Notes: generated by a model not told the origin, from the sequence alone. Counted from the first letter of the stretch, positions 1 through 9,155 are shown. The stretch is DNA of 36,963 nt from Chloroflexota bacterium (GCA_016210565.1 JACQUA010000010.1:1-36963), one strand, 5' to 3'. Program-made: numbers and translations.

Positions 1-975
1 AGCCTGCCCCTGATTGCCGACAGCCTGGCCCTGATTGCCGACAGCCTGGCCCTGATTGCCGCTGCCCTGGCCTGTATTGCCGCTGCCCTGGCCTGAATTG
101 CCGCTGCCCTGGCCTGAATTGCCGCTGCCCTGGCCCTGATTGCCGCTGCCCTGGCCTGAATTGCCGCCGCCCTGGCCCTGATTGCCGCTGCCCTGGCCCT
201 GATTGCCGCCAGCCTGGCCCTGATTGCCGCCGCCCTGGCCTTGACTGCCGCTGCCCTGGCCCTGATTGCCACTCCGGCCCTGATCCCTGGAAAGACTTAC
301 TTTCGCAGGTTCGGACGGAGGCAATCCAGGCTCCACGGTGGTTTCCTGGCCTGCCGGCACGTATACTTCTTTGCTCTGTGCCAGAACGCTTACCAGCCCT
401 TCGCTAGTCTGCACCCTGGTTCTTTGCGCATCGTCAACTTCGGTGGAAAACAGGGTGCCGCGCACCACGGCAAGAGCTGTCGGTGTCTGTATCTCGTAAC
501 GCGAGCCTGGGTCCAGCATTTTTGCGACACGGCTCCACGTCCTGCCAATCCATTGCTTCAGAAGAATCGTATCAGCTTGTCTTCCGTCAGAATCAATCTG
601 GACGATTTCTATATTGGTATTAGGGTCGAGTGTAAGGGTACTTCCGTCAAAGAACGTAAGCTGTGCCCCGGACGCGTTAGAGGTCCGCACGCCGGTTCCG
701 GCGACTAATCGCATGCCATGGACACCTGGTTTCCAGTTAACTGAATCGGCTTCGCGAACCTCAACGCTACCGCTAAGAATACTTAGAGTGGACTGCGAGG
801 CTGGAGTGAGCGGTGAACGAGCGGAAACAAAGGCGCCGGGGTTTGGCCCTATGCTTGGGAGCAGGACAAAAATGAGCGTAAGTGCAAGGGTTCCGATTGC
901 AGCTATATGCAATGACCCTGTTTGCCGTGAATGTCTCCCTCTTGGTTTGACGCCCTGTTGAGTTCGTGATTTCAT
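1..975 (-). CDS. FecR-domain secreted/anchored protein with Gly-rich heptapeptide tail (3' end beyond window)
   Basis: The frame is open from the ATG at 975 to the window edge (325 codons), so the C-terminus is missing. A positively charged N-terminus and a hydrophobic stretch (about residues 24-44) look like a signal anchor. Residues about 63-200 read as a FecR domain: a short beta-rich repeat pattern with SILSGSVEVR near the start, GVRTSNASGAQLTFFDGSTL in the middle, and TPTALAVVRGTLFSTEV further on. From about residue 238 the chain becomes a QGQGSGN-type heptapeptide repeat. The start at 975 is preferred because AGAGG lies about 8 bases upstream. An in-frame ATG at 984 sits too close to that site. 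FecR domains were named from iron-dicitrate signalling but are widespread in envelope proteins without a sigma partner. The divergent neighbour is a CHASE2 protein, and FecR/CHASE2 neighbours recur in bacteria. Confidence 0.8.
   Translation of the reverse strand, partial: MKSRTQQGVKPRGRHSRQTGSLHIAAIGTLALTLIFVLLPSIGPNPGAFVSARSPLTPASQSTLSILSGSVEVREADSVNWKPGVHGMRLVAGTGVRTSNASGAQLTFFDGSTLTLDPNTNIEIVQIDSDGRQADTILLKQWIGRTWSRVAKMLDPGSRYEIQTPTALAVVRGTLFSTEVDDAQRTRVQTSEGLVSVLAQSKEVYVPAGQETTVEPGLPPSEPAKVSLSRDQGRSGNQGQGSGSQGQGGGNQGQAGGNQGQGSGNQGQGGGNSGQGSGNQGQGSGNSGQGSGNSGQGSGNTGQGSGNQGQAVGNQGQAVGNQGQA
13..264 (-). repeat. 21-bp tandem repeat encoding (Q-G-Q-G-S-G-N)n
   Basis: Twelve near-identical 21-bp units (plus-strand consensus ATTGCCGCTGCCCTGGCCCTG) lie head to tail inside the FecR-domain gene. 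They continue past the left edge. Read on the minus strand each unit gives a heptapeptide such as QGQGSGN. Variation is mostly confined to the Ser/Gly/Ala-Val pair and to Gln versus Ser/Thr. The tail is probably a flexible, low-complexity surface linker. Copy number is likely to vary by slippage. Confidence 0.95.
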
Positions 976-1189
976 GAAACGCATCCTCTATGCGGCTGAA
1001 TCAATCCAAATTCGCTTCGATGAAATTCCTGACAGTTGCTCCCTGCACAGATAGTGCCGCGTGTCTCGCCGAGGGATTGAAATGGGGGTCCCGGGCAGTA
1101 TTCTACGGCAATGTCCTGATGAATGCAACGATCCTCAATGGTACTATGGTACAGGGATGTCCCATACTTTAGTCATCTTCGGTCAAACG

Positions 1190-1218
1190 TTGATTAGGCG
1201 CAAAGGCGGAAGTATAAT
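1190..1218 (+). promoter_or_regulatory. sigma-70-type promoter for the CHASE2-HD-GYP gene
   Basis: TTGATT (1190-1195), a 17-bp spacer and a perfect TATAAT (1213-1218) lie about 38 bases upstream of the GTG start. The intergenic stretch 976-1189 shows no convincing gene. Confidence 0.65.
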
Positions 1219-1255
1219 CAGTCCGGCTAAGAGAGAAACAGAAGGTCAAATATAA

Positions 1256-3031
1256 GTGGTTGCCAGTAGTGCTTTCAAGGTCAAAAGGGGACAGCAGCAT
1301 CCGAGGCTTTTCTACCACACGTTGATACTGCTGGGAGTGGGGTCTTTGTTTATTCTCTTTGTAACGATGGTGCAGCCTTTTTATAGTGTCAACTTATGGC
1401 TATCAGATAAACTATTCATGTCGGAACCTCCTTCCCCCAACATTGTTGTCGTCGGCATAGATGATGATACCCTCGAAACTCACGGTAGGTGGGCGAGCTG
1501 GCCTCGCAGTCTACACGCACAAGTCATTAACAATCTAAGTAAAGCTGGGGCCAAAGTAATCGGCTTTGATATTCTTTTTCCTGAAAGTACGCCTGATGAT
1601 GAGATATTAGCTAAAGCTATGATAGCTTCAGGTAATGTCATCTTATCGTCGGTAGGCACTGATCCTCAACCATCGACTAATACGAAGACAACCTACACTC
1701 ACATGATATCGCCCACAGCTCTACTGGGACAGGCTGCTGCCAACACAGGTCATAGCAACCTGATAAACGACCCTGACGGCAAAGTGAGACGTTTACCGTT
1801 AGTGCTCCAGGATAGTGGTGGGCAGACATACCCGGCATTCAGCTTGGTAGTACTTCACAGTCTGTTTTCTATGCCGCTCCCTCAACAGTATTTCGGGCAA
1901 GGTGGGACGATCCGTTTACTGGACCGTGATATACCGATAGATAATTCCTATTGGTACCGGATTAACTTTGCTCCTGCGGACACAATGCGTCCTTATATAT
2001 CCTTCAAGGATGTCATCAGTGGGGATTTTGACCCGCTGAAGGTTAGGGGTAAGATTGTATTGATCGGAATGGTAGCTACCGGGGAGCTTGATAAATGGGC
2101 GGTCCCAACATCATCAGGTAAGATTTCGGGGGTCTTTATTCACGCGGCAATTGTGGATAATATCTTACGGCAACAATTCGTAACTGAAGTTGGAGGAACT
2201 ACATCCTTAAATATTCTGCTGCTCATTATGATTGTCACCGGGTTTGTCCTGCCTCGCTTTGGACTCCGTTGGGGAGGGGTAATGGTGATGGTTGTATTTG
2301 CTGGCTATTTGCTAGCCAGTTTCATTACCTTTGAGAAGGGGTACATTCTTAACTTACTCTATCCATTATCGATACTGCCCATAATCTATACGAGTAGCTC
2401 TCTCACTAAGAATGTGGCCATGGCGATTGAAAACGCCAAACTAAATCTAAAGGTGGTGGATGGATACAAGAGTACTATCAGGGCTTTGGCGGCAGCTATT
2501 GACGCCAAGGACCATTACACCCGTGGTCATTCACAACGTGTAACGGAACTAGCTTTGTTGGGAGCAAAATCACTCAACGTATCACAGGAGGAGCTGGAGA
2601 TCCTGGAGTATGCAGGGATTCTTCATGACATAGGTAAAATAGGCATACCTGACAACATATTGGGCAAGCCTGGTCGTCTGACCCCTGAAGAATTCGACAC
2701 TATAAGACAGCATCCCAGGTTAGGAGCTATCATAATTACCGGCGTTCCTTTTCTCGAAGAAGCAAGGAAGCTCGTCTTACACCATCATGAGAGGTTCGAT
2801 GGTAATGGTTATCCAGATGGTTTAGTTGGCAATGACATTCCTCTTGGCGCCCGGTTACTAGCTGTGGCAGATGCCTTTGACAGCATGACCAGTGACCGGG
2901 CATACCGAGCCGCTATGAGCACTGAGGCTGCCATGAATGAGTTATACAAGCACCTCGGAACACAGTTTTGCCCTGTCGCTGTGGAAGCGTTTGTCTCCGG
3001 CTTTAAGACACACTTCATCAAGTCCGGCTAA
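1256..3031 (+). CDS. CHASE2 sensor - HD-GYP c-di-GMP phosphodiesterase
   Basis: A 591-residue membrane sensor. One N-terminal helix (about 18-39) leads into an extracytoplasmic CHASE2 domain (about 45-300), with family features such as VVVGIDDDTL, AKVIGFDILF and the KIVLIGMVATG segment. Three closely spaced membrane helices follow (about 315-385). The cytoplasmic HD-GYP domain (about 405-580) has the metal-binding HDIGKIGIPD (H457, D458), HHHERFDGNGYPDG with the GYP triad at 518-520, and ADAFDSMTSDRAYR. HD-GYP proteins with these residues hydrolyse c-di-GMP, so the likely role is lowering c-di-GMP in response to an unknown external cue. Translation starts at GTG 1256, with AGAAGG about 11 bases upstream. 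The gene stands alone on this strand, divergent from the FecR-domain gene. Confidence 0.93.
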   Translation: MVASSAFKVKRGQQHPRLFYHTLILLGVGSLFILFVTMVQPFYSVNLWLSDKLFMSEPPSPNIVVVGIDDDTLETHGRWASWPRSLHAQVINNLSKAGAKVIGFDILFPESTPDDEILAKAMIASGNVILSSVGTDPQPSTNTKTTYTHMISPTALLGQAAANTGHSNLINDPDGKVRRLPLVLQDSGGQTYPAFSLVVLHSLFSMPLPQQYFGQGGTIRLLDRDIPIDNSYWYRINFAPADTMRPYISFKDVISGDFDPLKVRGKIVLIGMVATGELDKWAVPTSSGKISGVFIHAAIVDNILRQQFVTEVGGTTSLNILLLIMIVTGFVLPRFGLRWGGVMVMVVFAGYLLASFITFEKGYILNLLYPLSILPIIYTSSSLTKNVAMAIENAKLNLKVVDGYKSTIRALAAAIDAKDHYTRGHSQRVTELALLGAKSLNVSQEELEILEYAGILHDIGKIGIPDNILGKPGRLTPEEFDTIRQHPRLGAIIITGVPFLEEARKLVLHHHERFDGNGYPDGLVGNDIPLGARLLAVADAFDSMTSDRAYRAAMSTEAAMNELYKHLGTQFCPVAVEAFVSGFKTHFIKSG

Positions 3032-3232
3032 TATCTCTTGAGTGCTGCATCCCCTGGTGTGGTTCTAACTGGTTAGCGCACCATGATTCACGTATTAATG
3101 TTCGTGTATGCTATCGAATGTGCGGAAAAATGTCAATCTGACCGCTGGAAGAGAAGACGGGCCGGGGGGTATCCGGGTGAGCTGGGATGGTCGGCAGATG
3201 ATGCAAACCTATTAACCAATGAGGCACGCGCT

Positions 3233-3337
3233 CACCACAGAGACGCCGAGAGCACGCAGAGATTAGCTTAGCAAACAAGACGGCGCCGAATTGTGTCGTC
3301 TTGTCGTCGTTTCTGTGTTCTCCGTGTCCCTGTGGCG
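3233..3337. repeat. imperfect inverted repeat in a gene-free stretch
   Basis: The 426 bases between 3031 and 3458 hold no supported gene. Within them CACCACAGAGACGCCGAGAG (from 3233) pairs imperfectly with TTTCTGTGTTCTCCGTGTCC (from 3310). Arms of about 28-30 bases are separated by 47 bases. The sequence class (CACAGAG..CACAGAGA) resembles interspersed intergenic repeats seen in many environmental genomes. It could fold as a long hairpin between the HD-GYP gene and the convergent operon and serve as a transcription barrier. Confidence 0.55.
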
Positions 3338-3457
3338 AAAGCCCGCGGTTTTCGTATCACTGCAGCGATGCAGCAGCTATTAATGCTTTTGTATTACCAC
3401 CCCGGTCAGCAACTCTGGATATTTTCCGAAGTTGGGATGTGACAGTTACGGTTGCTG

Positions 3458-3709
3458 TCAGTCGCAGCATCCGCCGGCGTCCTGCGGCGGAGGTGCCCTT
3501 CGGATTCGTCTTAGAACATAGGCGAGGACGTGCATGCAGAATAGGGTCCCGAAGGCGCCCGCCGCCACCGAACTTACGGGAGCGAAGTAGTTGAGATCGG
3601 ACCCAAGAGCGAAAACCAGACCCGCAATGCTAATGCCAGCCAGCACGAAAGCCAGCGCCATGCACTTCTTGCAGACGCCCAATTTGTGGTGAAGCAACGG
3701 AAATCCCAT
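3458..3709 (-). CDS. small two-helix membrane protein
   Basis: An 83-residue product with two predicted membrane helices (about 18-36 and 46-66), a CKKC motif before the first helix, and a short basic, Pro/Cys-rich tail ending in GGCCD. No family is recognised. Its ATG lies 3 bases after the stop of the TPR gene, so it is probably the last gene of the three-gene minus-strand operon starting at 8699. The CKKC and CC pairs could bind metal or form disulfides. Its job is unknown. A real gene is supported mainly by operon spacing and the clean hydrophobic pattern. Confidence 0.6.
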   Translation of the reverse strand: MGFPLLHHKLGVCKKCMALAFVLAGISIAGLVFALGSDLNYFAPVSSVAAGAFGTLFCMHVLAYVLRRIRRAPPPQDAGGCCD

Positions 3710-3712
3710 TGG

Positions 3713-4561
3713 TCATTCTTTATCCGGGGAACTGTTGCCGGCCGCCCGTTTCTCTGCCAGAAAACCCATTTTTGTGGTCAGCAGCTCCGGATATTCCCCG
3801 ATGTTGGGATATTGTTGATAGAATATTTCTAAGGCTTTCTGATAGGCAGCAATGGCTTCATCAATGTTCCCTTTTGCCTCCTCGTATTCGCCTTTCAGGT
3901 AAGAGACTGACAGAGAACCGGGGTCGAGGGATTCCAGCCGGCCAATGTGCTTCTTGACTTCATCCCAGGCTCCGAGCCTCAGGTAGATGCTCGCTCTTGA
4001 AGCTAACCAGCTTTCACTCTCTAACCTGTCACCCTCTCCACCCGGGAAGACCACTTTGACGGCGTTGGACTCTACTATGTTTCCCGGAGCGTCAACGGTT
4101 GCCATTATTTGATACTCCCCGCTTCGTGGCAGCAGGTCGGGGTCGCAGCCGTAGTCTGCGGTCGCCGCTCTTCCCTCGTCTAACTCAACCACATCCTGCG
4201 GGGATGGGTATTCCAGAACCCTCAGGGGCCATTGCAGCTTGATCCTGGCGCTATCTTCCATACCGTAAAAAGCTATGCCTTCGTACCATGGCTTCGTCGA
4301 TGACCCCACCGCCACTTTTTCGACCCGCTCCTCCTTCAGTTGGGATGAACGCTTTTTGAACTCTTTCTCTGTTATTTGCCCTTCCGCCAGGCGTCTCTCC
4401 ATCTCTTCTCTGGCCTGTCTCAGCTCCAGGTTGGCCGCTTCGCCGGTTATAGCCGAAGCGTTGACGAGCGAGACCGTAAGTATGAGCGGCTCTCCGGCTC
4501 GAATTGAAGCAGAGTCCGAGTTATTGGCGCTCAATTGGACGTTCAAAACAGGTACGGTCAT
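3713..4561 (-). CDS. TPR-containing protein of the metalloprotease operon
   Basis: A 282-residue protein without a signal peptide. The first half is beta-rich, with a charged helical insert at about 48-80 (EEMERRLAEGQITEKEFKKR) and a segment reading SGEYQIMATVDAPGNIVES that resembles an Ig-like or CARDB-type fold. The second half (about 180-265) is helical with TPR character (AWDEVKKHIGRLESLDP; YLKGEYEEAKGNIDEAIAAY). It begins 7 bases after the stop of the large metzincin-like gene and ends 3 bases before a small membrane protein, so the three are almost certainly cotranscribed. A partner or accessory role for the large protein is likely but not shown. Without a signal peptide its location is uncertain. 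Confidence 0.75.
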   Translation of the reverse strand: MTVPVLNVQLSANNSDSASIRAGEPLILTVSLVNASAITGEAANLELRQAREEMERRLAEGQITEKEFKKRSSQLKEERVEKVAVGSSTKPWYEGIAFYGMEDSARIKLQWPLRVLEYPSPQDVVELDEGRAATADYGCDPDLLPRSGEYQIMATVDAPGNIVESNAVKVVFPGGEGDRLESESWLASRASIYLRLGAWDEVKKHIGRLESLDPGSLSVSYLKGEYEEAKGNIDEAIAAYQKALEIFYQQYPNIGEYPELLTTKMGFLAEKRAAGNSSPDKE

Positions 4562-4568
4562 TTCTTTC

Positions 4569-7500
4569 CTAGTCTTTCACACAAATCTGCCGCAAGCACC
4601 CATTGCCGCCTGCGCCGGGATAGCTGTTCCTGGAGGCGTCGTTTCGGTGACCCGTTCCGAAATCGTTTATCCGCATGGTGGCCGAATTCGTGCCCGTATT
4701 TCCAGTGCAGAGGGCTTGGCCGATGGGTTGGAGAAACCCGACCCCATGGAAATGGTGCCCCGTAGCGTGGCACCATCCGCATGGAGGAGTGAAGTATCGC
4801 ATCACACAGTTAACGTCGCCGCTGCTCGTATCCCCGTCAGTCTGGGCCCAATGCCCAGGCCACCCTGCGAAATGGTGGCAGTTCCCATGACTGCTGTTTG
4901 CGTGGTAGGCGCCGATATCACCATGGTGCCAAACGTTTACGGAGTGGCAAATTTCATGAGCTATAGTTGCGCTCAACAAACCGGCAGGAACGATATGCCT
5001 CATCCCGGCAACTCGAACGATGTTAGGGACGTTAACCTTTACGCAATCCTTATAGGCCGGGGGGCCGTTAGCGGCCGGAGCGCCCGCGCGGGGGATGGCT
5101 ACACCCATAAGGAACCCGTTGGGGAGGTTGATTGCATCGTCCCTCATGACCAGTATGCCATAGACCCGGCCGAGGGAGTGTCGCCCGCGGTTGTAGTTAA
5201 CCACCATATTGTCGTCATGATAGGCCCAGGTCGGCACGGCTATGTTTCCGTCCGCTTGTGGGACCAGGGCGCCTCTGGCATAGAGTGTATATTGATAGTA
5301 CCCCTTGTGAATCAGGAAATAGACCTCAAGGTTGGTGACAACCCTGAACAGGTGTACTCCGGATAATAGCTCACTGTTGAGCACATGGAGGAATACGGTC
5401 TTTCGGTTGATATCTGTCCTGACGTGACGTTTTTGTGTGAATGCGGGCGGTGTTACGACGACAAACCCTCTGTATTCCTCGTAATTGGAAAACCCATCGC
5501 CACTGACGCGATTCCCCGGCGGGTATGGATCGTCGTCGCCGGCGGGAGTTCCGCCGGCGTCCTGGGGTGCGCTGTCGGCTATATCGTTCCCGTTGTCGTC
5601 TCTCGGCATGTTCACTTCGTTGGAACCGGTACAGCATTCCTGACTGCCGTTACACGGCTCCGCACCGACACTGTCTCGGGGCGGTATCTGGATGCAGTGA
5701 TTGGCCCTAGCTTCCAGCCGCCCCACAGCGCCGTAGTCCTCACACCTCACCGTGGTGGCCGCTTCCGTCCGTCTTCTCCGCGATACGGTGTACAGATAAT
5801 GGTGCTTGTGACCGGGGTTATCGTCGGGCAGCAGGACTTCTTGAGGGCAGGCATCCTCTACCCCGCTGACCGTCCGGTCTCTTCTTAAGATATAGTCTGG
5901 ACCGTTCCTCCCCTCGTGAAAAAATAAGTCAGGGTTGGTGTTCCCATGGATCGGGTAGTTCATGCAGACGCCCTTCTCGCGGGAAATCTTCTTGACCCTG
6001 AAGCTGACGAACTTCTTCCTCCCGGGGAACACCCACCGGTTGCCCTGGCACATATAAACCCTGGCCGGCAGGGAAAGGCTGCCGGCCCGGGCATCCGGTA
6101 GCCAGTCCCGGGGAGTTTCTACCAGGTCAATTCCCAGCCTCAGAACGACAGTAGAAGTCCACAACCGCAAGTCTCCATCGTCGAACTGCCCTCCGGAATC
6201 CCTGATCGTGAGACTAAACCTGACCTCCCCTTTTTCATCGGGGGCTTGCCACACAACCTCACGGCCGGCACTCCCGTTCGGGAACCTTCCCCGGTCGGCC
6301 GCCCACTCATATTCCAGCAGATCATTGAGGTTCATTCTTTCTTCCGCGGGATAGATGCACGGCTCGGCAGGTAAACACATCAGCTTCAACTCGTCTACGT
6401 CTTTTCCGATGGCTTCCAGCCTTATGTAGTCACCGGAGCAGACCGGCCCCGGCGGTGACTTGATCTCCCCCGTGATGGAGCTTCCTGCTCTCCACTCGTG
6501 CTGCGGCATACAGCCTTCCCCGCTTTCCTCCGGGAAGGGATTGGCCGCGGGGCATTGTTTGGCAGATACTGTGAATGAATAAACGTATTCGTCTCTTACA
6601 TCTCCCGGGTCCACGAATTCCTCGGGAGTTTCGACCGATGGGCCAACCTCGTTGATTTCCCTTTTGATCTCGATGTTCCAGATGATAACGCAGGGTCCGT
6701 GTTCCGGCGGCTTGGTGGCATCGTCATGGTGGGCGGTTATCTTGATAAGCACACTCTTGACCTGGTCCGCTTCCTGAACGTCCGGCGGTTGGTAGAGCAC
6801 CTGTTCCCCGAAGCCGGTCCTTGATTCGGTGCCGTCGTTTATTCTTATGAATCCACCTTCGCCGCTTAGTATCTCCCATTCGTATCTGACGTTGGCCAGT
6901 AGAAAGTGGTTATTGGAGCTAACGCCGTTACAGCTACATCTCTGGACCAGGACATGTGTGTCCCAGGCGCGAGCCTTCAAGGGTAACGGGTCATCCGCCG
7001 GGGCCCTGACGGCGCCTTCAGGCCAGACCGCCAAGTCCATTTTGCGGAATATCCATTCATGGCTGACGCCGCATTTCCATCTTTTCGGCGGCCGTACCGG
7101 TGGTGTGGTGGGTGGTTCGGTTGGCGGCCGCACCGGTGGTCCCGGCGGGGTAAGACAGGAAACGCTCTTATAGGTTGTTATGACGCCAAGAAGCACGCCC
7201 GTTATGGTCACTGAGACCAGGGCTTCTTTCGAGAGACCCGTATAGGCCGATACCATGGTGGGGACCACATAAGTCCCTACAGGGGCCCAGGCGCCCACTT
7301 TCTTGGCGATTCTTGAATCCCAAATGGCTGTCCGGCCCGGCCTATCCGTGATCGCAGTGGGTCGTCCCGGCGACTGCCGCTCCGGCCCCATGGGTGGCTG
7401 ACGTGGCGGTTCTTCCGGAGGCAGCCGCGGTGGACGTCCCGGGGGCGGCGGACCTGGCGGCGTTCGCGGCGGGCGCCAGGGAGGCCACCGATAGCATGGC

Positions 7501-8699
7501 AGCAGGATGGCGGCAATGAGAGAAGCAACGGCGAAAAGGGGCAGATAGTCGGCGTACCATTCGACGGCTATTTGTTTCGGCGCGTCCATGATGGCAGCCC
7601 CGCTCCAGAGCCGTGGCTTGAAGACCACGCCGAGGAAGCCCAGCGTATCATGGTTTATCACTGCAGGACTCACGCTCCACCGGGCGGAATCGCCCTTCCT
7701 GTACCAGCCCACTCCATCTATTGACCCAAATGCTGTACTGCCGGAAAGCTCATAGAATGTGGTGTACTCGTCGGAAACCGTTGCGGGGCCGGTGACAGTG
7801 ATAATCTCAACCGCGTCCCTGACGGGCCTGTGTTGTACTCCTTTGCCGGGCGATAGGACGGGCGGGGCTGGCAGCCGGACTACAGCGCCGCTTTCAAACT
7901 GGTCCCGCGAGAGGACCTCTTTGCGGCCGTCTTCGTCAACGAAGACCCGGACAACTTCGATTGAGATCCGTGGAAGCGGGCGTGGCGCCGGCGGAGGGGT
8001 CGGCGCCGGCGTGGCCGGTGTGGGAGTTGGAAGAGGCGTCAATTGATGGGTTGGGGCTGGCGTGGTGCGCGCCTCCGGGGTTAAGGCGGGAGTGGACGGG
8101 GCCGCGGGCGTTGGCGACGCGGGGGGCTGCGGTGGTGGAATTGAGGGAGACGCAGGTGGTGTGCGGAGTGGAGTGGCCTGGAGCGCAGGTGATGGCGGTA
8201 CCGTCGGCGCCGGAGTGGGTATCGGTGTCGGACGGGATGGTTGTGGAGACCCGGGCAAAGGAGCCGGAGTCGGCAGGGGTTGTGGTATCGTCCCGGGGGT
8301 AAGAGGCGGAGCGGGAGGAGGCGAGGTCACTGTCAGCCCTTTCGGGAGAGATGCGGACTGTCCGTCGGGGTTTCTGACCACGACATCCCTGGGACCTGCC
8401 GGGGCATCACTGGCGGCGGAAACAGTAGCTATTAGTTGTTGAGGGCTAACGTATCTTACGGAAGCCACTGTTATTCCTGCCGGCGGCGAAAAGGATACGG
8501 TAGCGCCAGGAACAAAGTTGTCACCCAGGATGGTGATATCGTGGGTCTTTCCTGGTTCTACCGAAGTAACTGAGACGCTCTTTATGACGGGCGGTGGCGC
8601 CCGTCCGACTTGCGCCAATACCGGGGTGGACAGGGCGGCAACAAAGGCAAGGCACAGCGGGAAAAGAGCTGGCGCCAATCGAAGAGTCAGTCTAACCAT
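4569..8699 (-). CDS. giant secreted/membrane protein: IPT/TIG, Pro-rich linkers, Ig-like regions, metzincin-type protease motif
   Basis: A 1376-residue protein. It starts with a signal peptide (about 1-29, ending STPVLA) and an IPT/TIG domain (about 36-125). A long Pro/Thr linker follows, then a beta region, a membrane helix near 375-395 (PLFAVASLIAAILL), a second Pro-rich linker and another hydrophobic stretch. Several Ig-like segments come next, then a thrombospondin-3-like calcium motif (DDNGNDIADS; GDGFSNYEEY). The C-terminus carries HEICHSVNVWHH (H1248, E1249, H1252, H1258), matching the metzincin HExxHxxNxxH zinc site, and a Met-turn candidate NCVMRY (M1300). A secreted, zinc-dependent peptidase is therefore likely, although substrate and activity are unknown. 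It is first in an operon with the TPR and small membrane genes and is driven by a consensus promoter at 8775-8803. GGGAAG precedes the ATG. Confidence 0.85.
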   Translation of the reverse strand: MVRLTLRLAPALFPLCLAFVAALSTPVLAQVGRAPPPVIKSVSVTSVEPGKTHDITILGDNFVPGATVSFSPPAGITVASVRYVSPQQLIATVSAASDAPAGPRDVVVRNPDGQSASLPKGLTVTSPPPAPPLTPGTIPQPLPTPAPLPGSPQPSRPTPIPTPAPTVPPSPALQATPLRTPPASPSIPPPQPPASPTPAAPSTPALTPEARTTPAPTHQLTPLPTPTPATPAPTPPPAPRPLPRISIEVVRVFVDEDGRKEVLSRDQFESGAVVRLPAPPVLSPGKGVQHRPVRDAVEIITVTGPATVSDEYTTFYELSGSTAFGSIDGVGWYRKGDSARWSVSPAVINHDTLGFLGVVFKPRLWSGAAIMDAPKQIAVEWYADYLPLFAVASLIAAILLPCYRWPPWRPPRTPPGPPPPGRPPRLPPEEPPRQPPMGPERQSPGRPTAITDRPGRTAIWDSRIAKKVGAWAPVGTYVVPTMVSAYTGLSKEALVSVTITGVLLGVITTYKSVSCLTPPGPPVRPPTEPPTTPPVRPPKRWKCGVSHEWIFRKMDLAVWPEGAVRAPADDPLPLKARAWDTHVLVQRCSCNGVSSNNHFLLANVRYEWEILSGEGGFIRINDGTESRTGFGEQVLYQPPDVQEADQVKSVLIKITAHHDDATKPPEHGPCVIIWNIEIKREINEVGPSVETPEEFVDPGDVRDEYVYSFTVSAKQCPAANPFPEESGEGCMPQHEWRAGSSITGEIKSPPGPVCSGDYIRLEAIGKDVDELKLMCLPAEPCIYPAEERMNLNDLLEYEWAADRGRFPNGSAGREVVWQAPDEKGEVRFSLTIRDSGGQFDDGDLRLWTSTVVLRLGIDLVETPRDWLPDARAGSLSLPARVYMCQGNRWVFPGRKKFVSFRVKKISREKGVCMNYPIHGNTNPDLFFHEGRNGPDYILRRDRTVSGVEDACPQEVLLPDDNPGHKHHYLYTVSRRRRTEAATTVRCEDYGAVGRLEARANHCIQIPPRDSVGAEPCNGSQECCTGSNEVNMPRDDNGNDIADSAPQDAGGTPAGDDDPYPPGNRVSGDGFSNYEEYRGFVVVTPPAFTQKRHVRTDINRKTVFLHVLNSELLSGVHLFRVVTNLEVYFLIHKGYYQYTLYARGALVPQADGNIAVPTWAYHDDNMVVNYNRGRHSLGRVYGILVMRDDAINLPNGFLMGVAIPRAGAPAANGPPAYKDCVKVNVPNIVRVAGMRHIVPAGLLSATIAHEICHSVNVWHHGDIGAYHANSSHGNCHHFAGWPGHWAQTDGDTSSGDVNCVMRYFTPPCGWCHATGHHFHGVGFLQPIGQALCTGNTGTNSATMRINDFGTGHRNDASRNSYPGAGGNGCLRQICVKD

Positions 8700-8774
8700 C
8701 TTCCCATGTCGCGCTAATCAGGATTCAAACCAAACGGCCACGACCGCAATTCCGGCGGGAATTTTGATGACATC

Positions 8775-8803
8775 ATCATAATCACCATTATTTTCTTTGT
8801 CAA
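8775..8803 (-). promoter_or_regulatory. near-consensus promoter of the metalloprotease operon
   Basis: On the minus strand a perfect TTGACA (8803-8798), a 17-bp spacer and TATGAT (8780-8775) lie about 75 bases upstream of the ATG at 8699. They predict a leader of roughly 70 bases. Confidence 0.7.
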
Positions 8804-8874
8804 GGGGTGTTCCGGTTCGGTGCATAACCCGGTAGCGACAGCGCTTGCTCCTGTCGTGTCCGGTGGACCTCCAT

Positions 8875-9155
8875 GGTTTCGATACTCCCAAACTGATCCT
8901 TACCCACATCTCCGGGGCTGGACACAGGGGACCGGTACCACAGGCGTCCCTGCCTGTGAGCGCTGGATCTTGAACAAGGCAAACTTAATCCGTTGGTGAC
9001 GAATGGCAGCCTCCAATTCGTTCCGGAAACGGTCATTGGCACAAGAAGGCGCCGTACAAGGTCCAACTCTCGCAGGCACGGAGGCCTGCGGTACCGGTCC
9101 CCTGTGTCCAGCCCGAGATGTGGGACACGATCAGACTCCCAAAGGGGTCGAAACC
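8875..9155. repeat. large imperfect inverted repeat with ~97-bp arms
   Basis: The left arm 8875-8971 and the reverse complement of 9058-9155 match closely over nearly their full length. The best-conserved block is CTGGACACAGGGGACCGGTA. The spacer is 86 bases. Each arm contains its own small palindrome (CACAGGC..GCCTGTG; CGCAGGC..GCCTGCG). No coding capacity is evident. The element occupies the divergent space between the metalloprotease operon and the secreted-protein block. It could be a MITE-like or REP-doublet element. There is nothing else convincing in 8804-9213. Confidence 0.8.

Noticed and set aside
13..264. Possible CRISPR array
   Set aside because: Units are contiguous 21-bp coding repeats without unique spacers.
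241..961. Open frames on the plus strand
   Set aside because: They are shadows of the minus-strand FecR-domain gene, whose composition and domain match are clear.
3083..3594. Short plus-strand open frames
   Set aside because: No ribosome sites, no domain signal, and they overlap the intergenic inverted repeat or the minus-strand membrane gene.
4275..5366. 363-codon plus-strand frame
   Set aside because: Antisense to the TPR and metzincin-like genes, with no start signal and unnatural composition.
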